10,309 bases of DNA from Alphaproteobacteria bacterium UBA2723 (GTDB taxonomy: Bacteria; Pseudomonadota; Alphaproteobacteria; RF32; CAG-239), in assembly GCA_002353835.1 (NCBI GenBank), contig DEKL01000130.1, positions 2,442 through 12,750 of the forward strand, in the 5' to 3' direction. Positions 1-6,229 of this stretch are shown here, piece by piece (the stretch's first letter is position 1; each line of letters opens with the position of its first letter). Below the pieces are notes generated by a model. It made no database searches, had not been told where the DNA came from, and saw only the letters and a program-made list of their open reading frames with translations. The position numbers and the translations under genes were made by a program.

Positions 1-2411
1 TAGTTTAAGTATATTTTTCTGATATTCTTAAAGAGGTTTTTATCAGCTAAAAACCAATTTTTTATGCCAGAGTGAATAAAGTCGAGTGTACCGATATGAA
101 AATTACTTGTAGTTTTGCTGAAATCTAATTCGCAAAGGTTCGGGGCTTGGGATAAAGACAAATCTAAACAAGAAATTGTTTTGGGAAAAGAAATTTTAGT
201 CAGATTCTTAAAAGAGGAAGTATGATGAATATCCAAACCAAAAGAATTATACGAAGATAGATCAAGTGTCTTTACTTCATCAGGATGAACTGTGTACTGA
301 GATATAGTAACATCTTTAACAGATTCGGGAATATCCTCAATACGCGGAAAGAAACCTGAACAAGTAAGCTTTTTGAGATTATGACAACCGGACAACGGCA
401 AAGATTGAGCCGTATGAGTATCCTCGCCATAGACATTAAGTTCGGTTAAATTGTTCGGGAGTTTGGCATGCCAGAGAGTATTGTACGAGCAAATAAGCTC
501 TTGTAGTTGAACACATTTTTCAAGGTTAAAAATTGAATTCTCAGGAAAATTCGTAAAAATTAAATTTAAGATATTAAGCTCCTTGCAATTTGAAAAATCA
601 AAAACACGGCTGTTATCAAAGCAAGTCTGTGCCAAATTAATTTGTTTAATTTTATCAGGAAAAACAAATCTTCTAAGTTTAGGAAAAGACGTTAAAGACA
701 TTGAAAAACGACTTAAATACATGTGTTTAAAGAGTTTTTTTAATTCATGCTGTTCAGAGTTTTTATTAAGCGCCTTTCCAAAACAGGTCATATCTGATGA
801 GGAAAAATCAAGTTCTTCCAACATTTCAAATTTAGAGGTATCACCTAAAAAAGTCTGGAGATGTTGCGGTAACTTAAGCTCTTTGAGCAAAGGAAAATCA
901 GACATCATTAAGTCAACGCCGCAAAGATTAGGGTAAAAAGATAAATCCAAACTTTTAAGGCTGTTAAATTTTCCGTTTAAGGTTAGTGTTTCAAGAGTAT
1001 TTGGAGTTTTGATTTCTTTAAGGGATGTCAGTATTCCTGAAAGTGCCAAATGCTTAATTTTTTGGGGGGCTATAAACGTTTCAAGTTCAACGGCTTCGCT
1101 GAGTTTTAAATCTAATTCTTCTACCGGAGCTTGGGACAAATCAAGCGTTTTGCCTTCAAAAATAATATCTTTAATGTAAATAAACCTGATATTTTGGCAG
1201 TTAAAAAGCTGTATTATATCATTTTCTGAAATTTTACCGCACAACTCCAATGTATTGATTTTCATTTTAGATAAAGGAAGCGCATGCAAATATTCACTGT
1301 CAATAGCGATTTTATCAAACGCAACACCATCTCTCAGATTAAAAATATCATAGAGTTTGTTATCCACCCCTTGATGAATACCGATATTATTTTTTTCAGA
1401 GAGCATCAACGTCTTATCTTCAATAATATCATTAAAGTCATCAGTACCAGCCAAATGCATAACCAATTTTCGGGTTACTTCAACATATTGAAATGAAATA
1501 GCTTTATCATGCGGTCCCTTTATTTGAGTCACTTTACCGTTCTTAAATTCTATGGTCGCATGCGGCAACAATTCCCGATTTTCTTGTTCCATATCACGCA
1601 ATGAATAGATTTCAGTTTGTCCTTTTTCAACTTTATCGGCATAACTTCCTACGCAGTGATGCATTGCGCTTCCTTCATAATTAAGCGCTCTTTTACTTAA
1701 AAGCTTAACCGCTTGCAAGCCGACTTTGGGATAGGTCGCAATAACCTCAAATCCGTCGTGGCTTTTCTTGATATTATTTAATTCCTTCTCGGAGGCGTTG
1801 TTTAACTTTTCAAAATAGGCATCAATTTCTGTTCTTAAATCCGCCAAAGAGGAAATATTCTTATGTATGCCGGTAAAATATTTGCCGCCTCTTACCCGTT
1901 CCGGATAGTTTTCTATAAACGAGCAGACATAATCTTTAATGTGATTAAATTCTTGAAATAAGCGAGAGTCCTTAAAAGCTGTGATATTAACTGAATTTGT
2001 ATGGCTATCTAGGAGCCTGTAATCTTTTAATAATTCTTCCGTAAGATATTTCTTAAACAAGTTGCGGCAACAGGCAAAAATTTTCGCTTCGTCATTGAGC
2101 TGCTGAAAAGAAAAAACCTGCCGTTGCAAATTATATTCTTTAATCAGCATTTGCCGTTCTTTAAGTAAGCGATTGAGTTCAATGCCTTTTTCTTTTCTTT
2201 CATTAAGGGAAGGTGTCTCACGAATTTGATATTTATACTTATTGATTAAAGGGTTAAGTTTACGGATTTCTAAAGATATTGAGGAAATCTGCTCTTTTCT
2301 GTTCTTTTTTGTTTTATTTAAAATAGCTCGGGCATCTTCAACCTCGTTGATAGCGTTTGAAGGAAATAATTCATTTAAGGCTGTTATTAACTCGTTATAG
2401 TTTGAAATCAT
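1..2411 (-). CDS. PcfJ-like domain protein with coiled-coil N-terminus and leucine-rich-repeat C-terminus (3' end cut by window edge)
   Basis: I translated the minus strand from an ATG at 2411 and found 803 sense codons without a stop. The last two bases in the window are TA, so the next codon is Tyr or a stop, and the gene may end exactly at the edge or continue. Residues 1-110 are charged and helical, probably coiled coil. Residues about 235-320 carry a PcfJ-like signature: HHCVGSYADKVEKG (251-264), then EIYSLRD (267-273), HATIEF (284-289) and VTQIKGPHDKA (294-304). This is the HCVG...G...SLR...TIE...Q-x-G arrangement of that family, named after PcfJ of the enterococcal plasmid pCF10. Its biochemical role is not known to me. 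From about 365 to 803 the protein is built of irregular leucine-rich repeats (LETLTL, LKSLDLS, LKELKLP, LEELDFS, LTELNV, VKTLDLSS), a typical protein-binding surface. No signal peptide or membrane segment is visible, so it is probably cytoplasmic. An upstream ATG in the leader runs straight into TAA, so 2411 is the best start. It follows a GAGAAG ribosome site 6 nt away and its own promoter. Confidence 0.85.
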   Translation of the reverse strand, partial: MISNYNELITALNELFPSNAINEVEDARAILNKTKKNRKEQISSISLEIRKLNPLINKYKYQIRETPSLNERKEKGIELNRLLKERQMLIKEYNLQRQVFSFQQLNDEAKIFACCRNLFKKYLTEELLKDYRLLDSHTNSVNITAFKDSRLFQEFNHIKDYVCSFIENYPERVRGGKYFTGIHKNISSLADLRTEIDAYFEKLNNASEKELNNIKKSHDGFEVIATYPKVGLQAVKLLSKRALNYEGSAMHHCVGSYADKVEKGQTEIYSLRDMEQENRELLPHATIEFKNGKVTQIKGPHDKAISFQYVEVTRKLVMHLAGTDDFNDIIEDKTLMLSEKNNIGIHQGVDNKLYDIFNLRDGVAFDKIAIDSEYLHALPLSKMKINTLELCGKISENDIIQLFNCQNIRFIYIKDIIFEGKTLDLSQAPVEELDLKLSEAVELETFIAPQKIKHLALSGILTSLKEIKTPNTLETLTLNGKFNSLKSLDLSFYPNLCGVDLMMSDFPLLKELKLPQHLQTFLGDTSKFEMLEELDFSSSDMTCFGKALNKNSEQHELKKLFKHMYLSRFSMSLTSFPKLRRFVFPDKIKQINLAQTCFDNSRVFDFSNCKELNILNLIFTNFPENSIFNLEKCVQLQELICSYNTLWHAKLPNNLTELNVYGEDTHTAQSLPLSGCHNLKKLTCSGFFPRIEDIPESVKDVTISQYTVHPDEVKTLDLSSYNSFGLDIHHTSSFKNLTKISFPKTISCLDLSLSQAPNLCELDFSKTTSNFHIGTLDFIHSGIKNWFLADKNLFKNIRKIYLN

Positions 2412-2417
2412 TTTATT

Positions 2418-2423
2418 CTTCTC
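2418..2423 (-). promoter_or_regulatory. Ribosome binding site of the PcfJ-LRR gene
   Basis: GAGAAG on the minus strand lies 6 nt before the ATG at 2411. It supports this start over the nearby upstream ATG, which is followed in frame by TAA. Confidence 0.6.
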
Positions 2424-2435
2424 GCATTGCCGTTT

Positions 2436-2464
2436 TTGATAGCAGAATTTTGAAAATTTGTCAA
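2436..2464 (-). promoter_or_regulatory. Sigma70-type promoter of the PcfJ-LRR gene
   Basis: On the minus strand a perfect TTGACA -35 box (2459-2464) is followed by a 17-bp spacer and TATCAA (2436-2441). The latter is preceded by TGC, giving an extended -10 element. Transcription would start near 2429, leaving a leader of about 18 nt before the ATG at 2411. The -35 box lies inside a 9-bp inverted repeat that could serve as an operator. Confidence 0.65.
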
Positions 2465-2486
2465 CATTTAAACAGACGTTGACAAA
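2457..2486. repeat. 9-bp perfect inverted repeat over the -35 box, possible operator
   Basis: TTTGTCAAC (2457-2465) and GTTGACAAA (2478-2486) are exact reverse complements separated by 12 bp, with arm centres 21 bp apart, about two helical turns. The left arm covers the -35 box of the PcfJ-LRR promoter. The right arm runs into the T-tract of the neighbouring terminator. The geometry would suit a dimeric repressor, but part of the symmetry may come simply from one copy of the -35 consensus on each strand. Confidence 0.4.
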
Positions 2487-2517
2487 AAAAGCGCTTTCCC
2501 TCACGGGAAAACGCTTT
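2484..2517 (-). terminator. Rho-independent terminator after the 414-residue membrane protein gene
   Basis: Read on the minus strand, AAAGCG and TTTCCC pair with GGGAAA and CGCTTT. The stem is of about 12 bp with one unpaired or mismatched position and a GTGA loop, followed by TTTTTTT (complement of 2484-2490). It starts about 20 nt after the stop codon at 2537 and separates this gene from the PcfJ-LRR gene downstream. Confidence 0.85.
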
Positions 2518-2536
2518 AAGATTACAAATCAGAATG

Positions 2537-3781
2537 TCACACTTTGCCAACCTTTGTTGCTTCCTGAAGCTCCAGCTTTTTGCCGATATACGCATCATAG
2601 AACTCGGGACGGGATTTCAGAATAGCCAAGACACATGTATCCTCAACCGTTGCAATTCCCTCATATTCTATAATTTTAATGAGATAATCGGGAGAGCTCT
2701 GAGTTGCCAACAGGTGCAACAGCGCAGATTTACTAAGACGGTGATTGGTCTTTGCAAAAATTTCATACTGCCAAACCGCCATTTTTGCTTGCGCGGAAGG
2801 TGAGATGTCTGTCTTATAGGTACAGAACTTTCGCCACTCCTTAACAACATCCGGTTCACTTTCCTCATCCCATGATTTTGCTTGCGGCAATTTGTTGACA
2901 GCATTATTATCAGCACATTCGTCAATAATCGGAATCATTTGCTGGTGCAACTTATCATTATCGGAGGTAAATAACATCTCAATAAATTTAGTTGACGGTT
3001 TTTGCTGTTGGCAAATTTTGCAAATAATGTCACAGATACGCGCATCTTTAGCCTTATTAATCAGCAGGTACAGCTGTTCCTCTTTACGGGTTTTAAGCGT
3101 GAAATATGACAAAAGTGTCTTTGCGGCGGCATCACTGTCTGATTCTATCAAGTGCGTAATCTGTTCGTCTTTGATGACTTTTCCGGCAGCAATCCACGCA
3201 TTTCTGAACAGGTCACGCTCAGCTTCATCAGCCGCATACCACAATGCTGTAAAAACCTCACTTTCTTCGCTGATAGAAGACGGTAAACCTTTAGCGTGTT
3301 TAAGCTGATAGATAACATAATCCATCTGCGTCTGTATGCTATGTTCACCTAAGGCAGACGTTTCAATGAAATGTCGCTTAACTGACATCGGCAAGATGTA
3401 AATAATCGGCATCCATAGGTAGTACCACGTAAAATTAAACAATGTGCTGACCTTATCCCAAGTAAAAGACCAAATTTTTTTGAGATTAAAAAGCGTGTCT
3501 GATTGGGACTTTGGGGGCGTGTCATCTGCGGAAGTCGGTGCTGAACTCTGCTTAAAACTTTCGGAAAATGATAAATGATTACCGAAGTTATTGTAGAACT
3601 CTGCGGCCTTCTTTGGCTTCACAATGAGCAAGAATAAAAACCACACGAGCGAAGAGACATAGAGTACGATAGCTAAGACCAATATGGTCGTTACCGTTGC
3701 TGCGAGATCAATTTTGTGCAATCCGTCTTTTGCAATTTTTTCAACCTTGGAGACATTCTCCGTTTCTGCATTTGTTACCAT
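2537..3781 (-). CDS. Hypothetical protein with two membrane segments and a helical C-terminal domain
   Basis: This is a 414-residue protein that I do not recognise. Residues 1-26 are polar and probably cytoplasmic. Residues 27-54 form a clear membrane helix (LVLAIVLYVSSLVWFLFLLIV), and an aromatic hydrophobic stretch at about 115-132 may be a second one. The loop between them includes a Ser/Thr/Pro-rich linker (79-95). With two passes, both ends would face the same side. From about 145 to the end the protein is soluble-looking and almost entirely predicted helical, with HEAT- or TPR-like spacing of Ala/Leu-rich helices (for example VFTALWYAADEAERD at 176-190 and SALLHLLATQSSPDYLIKII at 352-371), but I cannot assign a family. 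No catalytic motif is visible. The ATG at 3781 has no evident Shine-Dalgarno sequence. The gene has its own promoter and terminator, so it looks monocistronic. The start is the least certain part of the call. Confidence 0.75.
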   Translation of the reverse strand: MVTNAETENVSKVEKIAKDGLHKIDLAATVTTILVLAIVLYVSSLVWFLFLLIVKPKKAAEFYNNFGNHLSFSESFKQSSAPTSADDTPPKSQSDTLFNLKKIWSFTWDKVSTLFNFTWYYLWMPIIYILPMSVKRHFIETSALGEHSIQTQMDYVIYQLKHAKGLPSSISEESEVFTALWYAADEAERDLFRNAWIAAGKVIKDEQITHLIESDSDAAAKTLLSYFTLKTRKEEQLYLLINKAKDARICDIICKICQQQKPSTKFIEMLFTSDNDKLHQQMIPIIDECADNNAVNKLPQAKSWDEESEPDVVKEWRKFCTYKTDISPSAQAKMAVWQYEIFAKTNHRLSKSALLHLLATQSSPDYLIKIIEYEGIATVEDTCVLAILKSRPEFYDAYIGKKLELQEATKVGKV

Positions 3782-3980
3782 AATAAATTAAAATTAGGGC
3801 ATCCTTAGTTTCCGATCAGGATATAAATAAATAGGTGACCGCTCTTGTGGAAACATCAATTGCGGACTTACTTTAAGAATTACAACTTCTCAGCATTTAT
3901 CAAAATCAGAAATTGAGGCAAACTCAAAAACGCAGACTTAAAAAATAAACCTGATAATGAACATACTCTTACAATAAGTG
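3782..3980 (-). promoter_or_regulatory. Long 5' leader of the 414-residue membrane protein gene
   Basis: If transcription starts just after the -10 box at 3986-3991, nearly 200 nt precede the ATG at 3781. I find no convincing hairpin-plus-T-run and no known riboswitch. There are only very short reading frames (such as an 8-codon frame encoding MFIIRFIF) without good ribosome sites. A second, closer promoter cannot be excluded but none is obvious. The region may be a regulatory leader or simply spacer. Confidence 0.4.
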
Positions 3981-3985
3981 TCGCC

Positions 3986-4014
3986 ACTATAAAATATGTC
4001 TATATTTTTGTCAA
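3986..4014 (-). promoter_or_regulatory. Strong sigma70-type promoter for the 414-residue membrane protein gene
   Basis: On the minus strand, TTGACA (4009-4014), a 17-bp A+T-rich spacer and TATAGT (3986-3991) match the consensus at 11 of 12 positions. It starts only about 22 nt after the stop codon of the amidohydrolase gene at 4036, which has no intrinsic terminator of its own. Read-through from that gene is therefore also possible. Confidence 0.75.
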
Positions 4015-4035
4015 GAAAAATATCGGCAATAAGAA

Positions 4036-4659
4036 TTAGTCTTTCTCATAAAGCCGAATAACATCAGCTAAAAAAGGTATGGTTACATCTAAAACAGTAT
4101 CCGGGTTATTGTAAAAATCCCTTAAATAGCGCTTTATTTCCATCTGAATAACGTTGGGCTTGCCGCAAGCTATCTGATAACGTCCGGTTAAACCTACCAT
4201 ACCGGTATAGTTTGGGTGATTAACAATTGTTTTTAAATGATATTTTTTAGCGATATCTAAAATTTCGGCAAGGTAGGGACAATCTTCTGGCAGACAGTCA
4301 GCCGTTCCCAAGCAAATATCATAATCAATATCTTTATCAAATCCGTGCAGGTCCAAAAAGTAATGATTATCCAGTTTGTTTTCAAAAATATAATCTGAAA
4401 TCAATGCCTTATAAGGTGTATATTTGGTACGTATGATTGTTGATATATGATTTTTCATACCTAAATATTGGGCAATTGCACCTGTAAAAAGGTCTGCCAG
4501 TTTCTCATGCTTTTTTACAAAAGAGCAGGTGGCATGCGGTGCGGAAAGAATAAGTCTTGAACCGCGCTCGGCATATTCAAAAACATCTTTGGCGTTTCCA
4601 TCTCCATGCGATTTATTTGCCGCATATCGCTCATTATATTTTTTTAATTCATCTATCAT
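4036..4659 (-). CDS. N-formylglutamate amidohydrolase family protein
   Basis: This 207-residue cytoplasmic protein shows the family pattern in order: LSAPHAT (38-44, His42), KKHEKLADLFTGAIA (49-63), YFLDLHGFD (100-108, Asp103 and His105), NHPNYTG (147-153), TGRY (158-161) and VIQMEIKRYLR (170-180, Gln172 and Glu174). The family (HutG-like, with a zinc-carboxypeptidase-like fold) hydrolyses N-formyl-L-glutamate to formate and glutamate at the end of one histidine degradation route. The His and Glu residues above are plausible zinc or catalytic ligands by family analogy. At about 207 residues it is shorter than typical HutG proteins (around 260-270), and no hut genes are nearby. The true substrate may be a different N-acylated amino acid or a glutamyl peptide. 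The ATG at 4659 lacks a clear Shine-Dalgarno site, but no better start is visible. It is divergent from the gene starting at 4748, with 88 bp between them. Confidence 0.8.
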   Translation of the reverse strand: MIDELKKYNERYAANKSHGDGNAKDVFEYAERGSRLILSAPHATCSFVKKHEKLADLFTGAIAQYLGMKNHISTIIRTKYTPYKALISDYIFENKLDNHYFLDLHGFDKDIDYDICLGTADCLPEDCPYLAEILDIAKKYHLKTIVNHPNYTGMVGLTGRYQIACGKPNVIQMEIKRYLRDFYNNPDTVLDVTIPFLADVIRLYEKD

Positions 4660-4699
4660 AATGAAAGCTTATGCCAAAAACCTTTAAAAATCTTTTAAC

Positions 4700-4727
4700 T
4701 TGCATTTTAAAAGTCCTGTGATATAAG
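4700..4727 (+). promoter_or_regulatory. Probable promoter of the basic coiled-coil gene
   Basis: TATAAG (4722-4727) preceded by TGA gives a good extended -10 element. A weak -35-like TTGCAT (4700-4705) lies 16 bp upstream. The start codon at 4748 follows about 20 nt after the -10 box, giving a very short leader. Confidence 0.55.
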
Positions 4728-4735
4728 AAATACCA

Positions 4736-4741
4736 AGAGGA
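4736..4741 (+). promoter_or_regulatory. Ribosome binding site of the basic coiled-coil gene
   Basis: AGAGGA lies 6 nt before the ATG at 4748 and firmly supports that start. Confidence 0.7.
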
Positions 4742-4747
4742 CACGTC

Positions 4748-6148
4748 ATGAAAAAACTAGAATTAAATAAAATTGACGATTTAGCGGATATATTTTGCGC
4801 CATTATTGGTGGTAGGCCGGAAAGTGTTGAGGAAATTAAATCCTTTATGGCACAAAGCCCGTTGAACCAACTTCTGTTTACATCAGATATAGAACGTATT
4901 TTAGACTATGACGGCTTTTTTGCCGAAGAAGTCATTGATTCCGTTTATTCGTTGTTACCGGTTAAAATTCCGCTTGATAATGACCGTAAGCTGGTATTAA
5001 CACCGCAAGCTTTCCGCAAATTAAATGCTGCTAAAATTTCTCGTCCGGCAAGTCGGCTAATAAATATTTCCTTTCCCAAAGCTATGGCGGTCTATAACAA
5101 TCATTATGAAACAAAGTTTCAAAAACTTGTTGAGGTCATTCATGAGATTCAGCAAAAGAAAAAGATACAAATGGATGAACAAACCGCATCACGAATAACA
5201 AGCACGGAAAAAACAGACCAAAGTACTTCTCAAGAAACAGAAACATCAAAGTCATTACCGCCGATAGTTGTGGCAAGGTTAAAAAAAGTCGCCGAAGAAA
5301 GAAAAGGGGAAAAAGCACCCGAGAGAGAAAAATCCGGAAATACAAAATATCTGACCAAGAAAGACATAGAAGAAAAGCCCAAAGAAAAAGTATCAGCCCC
5401 AAAAGTCTGTACGGATAATTCTCAAACGTTACAACAAGAAAAGTTAACCAAAGAACAGAAAGAAATCATAGAAAAAGATAAAAAACGTCGGCAAAAATTT
5501 CAAAGAGCGCTACGAAAAGCCCAAAAAGAGCAAGAAAAAAGACGTGAGCAAAAAGAAATCTTAAAACAACAGCAAAATGAAGAAAACGAACGCTTGTTGG
5601 CAGAAGAACAACAGCGTAACGAGGAAGAGAAAAAGCGCAAAGAACGTAATCAAAAAGCTAAAAGATGTCGTTTGCAAAAAACAAATCCCGAATTGGCGGA
5701 AAAAAGGGAAAAAAATCGGTTGCAGATGCAAAAACGTCGTGCCGAAAACCCCGAAGCTCGCAAATCATACTACGTCAAATATGAGGATTTATCGGAAGAA
5801 GAACGCGAAAGAAAACGTCAGGCCAATCGTGAGCGTAATCGGAGATATCGGGAAGCACATCGCTTGGAATTAAGAAAATCGCATAACGAACGCCGTGCAA
5901 AAATGAAAGCGGAAAATCCGGAATTATTAAAAGAGCTGGATAAAAAGAATAATGCTAAAGCAAATCGCCAAGAAACTTGTCGTCGTTATTATCAAAATCA
6001 TAAAGAAGAACTCAATCAAAAAGCACGCGAAAATCCGATGACGAAAATCTACAAGCAACGCTATAAGGATAAACAACAGCGCTTAGCTCAAACCGATCCG
6101 GTTGTATCTGCTATATTGCAGAAAACACTTAAATCCAAAATACATTAA
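4748..6148 (+). CDS. Basic coiled-coil protein with Asn-Pro-punctuated helical tail, function unknown
   Basis: This is a 466-residue protein of unrecognised function. Residues 1-135 have normal composition and look like a folded head (for example LADIFCAIIGG, ILDYDGFFAEEVIDSVYSLL, VLTPQAFRKLN). Residues about 140-235 are a Ser/Thr/Lys/Glu-rich linker. From about 235 to 445 the chain is almost only Lys, Arg, Glu, Gln and Asn with scattered Leu/Ala, that is, long charged helix or coiled coil. Within it, NPE or NP recurs: TNPELAEKR (312), ENPEARKS (333), ENPELLKEL (389), ENPMTKIY (428), with spacings of 21, 56 and 39 residues, close to multiples of about 19-20. Arg/Tyr-rich segments such as RERNRRYREAHR (361-372) and CRRYYQNHKEEL (411-422) fill the intervals. 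Similar basic repeats occur in phage- and plasmid-encoded proteins, so nucleic-acid binding is a reasonable inference only. There is no signal peptide or membrane segment. A strong ribosome site fixes the start. The iron-sulfur gene follows after 81 nt without a visible terminator. Confidence 0.75.
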   Translation: MKKLELNKIDDLADIFCAIIGGRPESVEEIKSFMAQSPLNQLLFTSDIERILDYDGFFAEEVIDSVYSLLPVKIPLDNDRKLVLTPQAFRKLNAAKISRPASRLINISFPKAMAVYNNHYETKFQKLVEVIHEIQQKKKIQMDEQTASRITSTEKTDQSTSQETETSKSLPPIVVARLKKVAEERKGEKAPEREKSGNTKYLTKKDIEEKPKEKVSAPKVCTDNSQTLQQEKLTKEQKEIIEKDKKRRQKFQRALRKAQKEQEKRREQKEILKQQQNEENERLLAEEQQRNEEEKKRKERNQKAKRCRLQKTNPELAEKREKNRLQMQKRRAENPEARKSYYVKYEDLSEEERERKRQANRERNRRYREAHRLELRKSHNERRAKMKAENPELLKELDKKNNAKANRQETCRRYYQNHKEELNQKARENPMTKIYKQRYKDKQQRLAQTDPVVSAILQKTLKSKIH

Positions 6149-6180
6149 GCAAATGCCAAGGAAAAAGCTTAAAAAAAATC

Positions 6181-6212
6181 TTGACTAAACCCGCGTGTTG
6201 GAAAAAGATAAT
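6181..6212 (+). promoter_or_regulatory. Weak candidate promoter of the NapH/NapG-like gene
   Basis: TTGACT (6181-6186) and GATAAT (6207-6212) resemble -35 and -10 boxes, but the spacer of 20 bp is longer than the usual 16-18. No terminator separates this gene from the coiled-coil gene ending at 6148, so co-transcription is equally possible. Confidence 0.3.
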
Positions 6213-6216
6213 TTTC

Positions 6217-6222
6217 GGAGGG
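6217..6222 (+). promoter_or_regulatory. Strong ribosome binding site of the NapH/NapG-like gene
   Basis: GGAGGG lies 7 nt before the ATG at 6230. It is the strongest Shine-Dalgarno match in the window and fixes the start. Confidence 0.8.
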
Positions 6223-6229
6223 TAAATCA

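Noticed and set aside
583..936. 117-codon plus-strand reading frame
   Set aside because: It lies antisense inside the PcfJ-LRR gene, has no ribosome site and no recognisable protein features. The minus-strand frame is coherent across the whole region.
2479..2484. TTGACA on the plus strand as a promoter
   Set aside because: No -10-like sequence occurs 16-18 bp downstream; that position holds the terminator stem. No plus-strand gene follows.
2892..3308. 138-codon plus-strand reading frame
   Set aside because: It is a shadow antisense to the 414-residue membrane protein gene, without a ribosome site or family features.
1..4659. Mobile element or conjugative island, suggested by the PcfJ name
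   Set aside because: I see no relaxase, integrase, transposase, direct repeats or att-like sites. A PcfJ-like domain alone does not show mobility.
5577..5873. 98-codon frame in the coiled-coil gene
   Set aside because: It is an out-of-frame product of the A-rich, lysine-coding sequence. The main frame is continuous and has a good ribosome site.
6144..6173. TTAAGC / GCTTAA inverted pair after the coiled-coil gene as a terminator
   Set aside because: The stem is only 6 bp, A+T-rich, with a 16-nt loop and followed by A residues, not T residues, on the coding strand.
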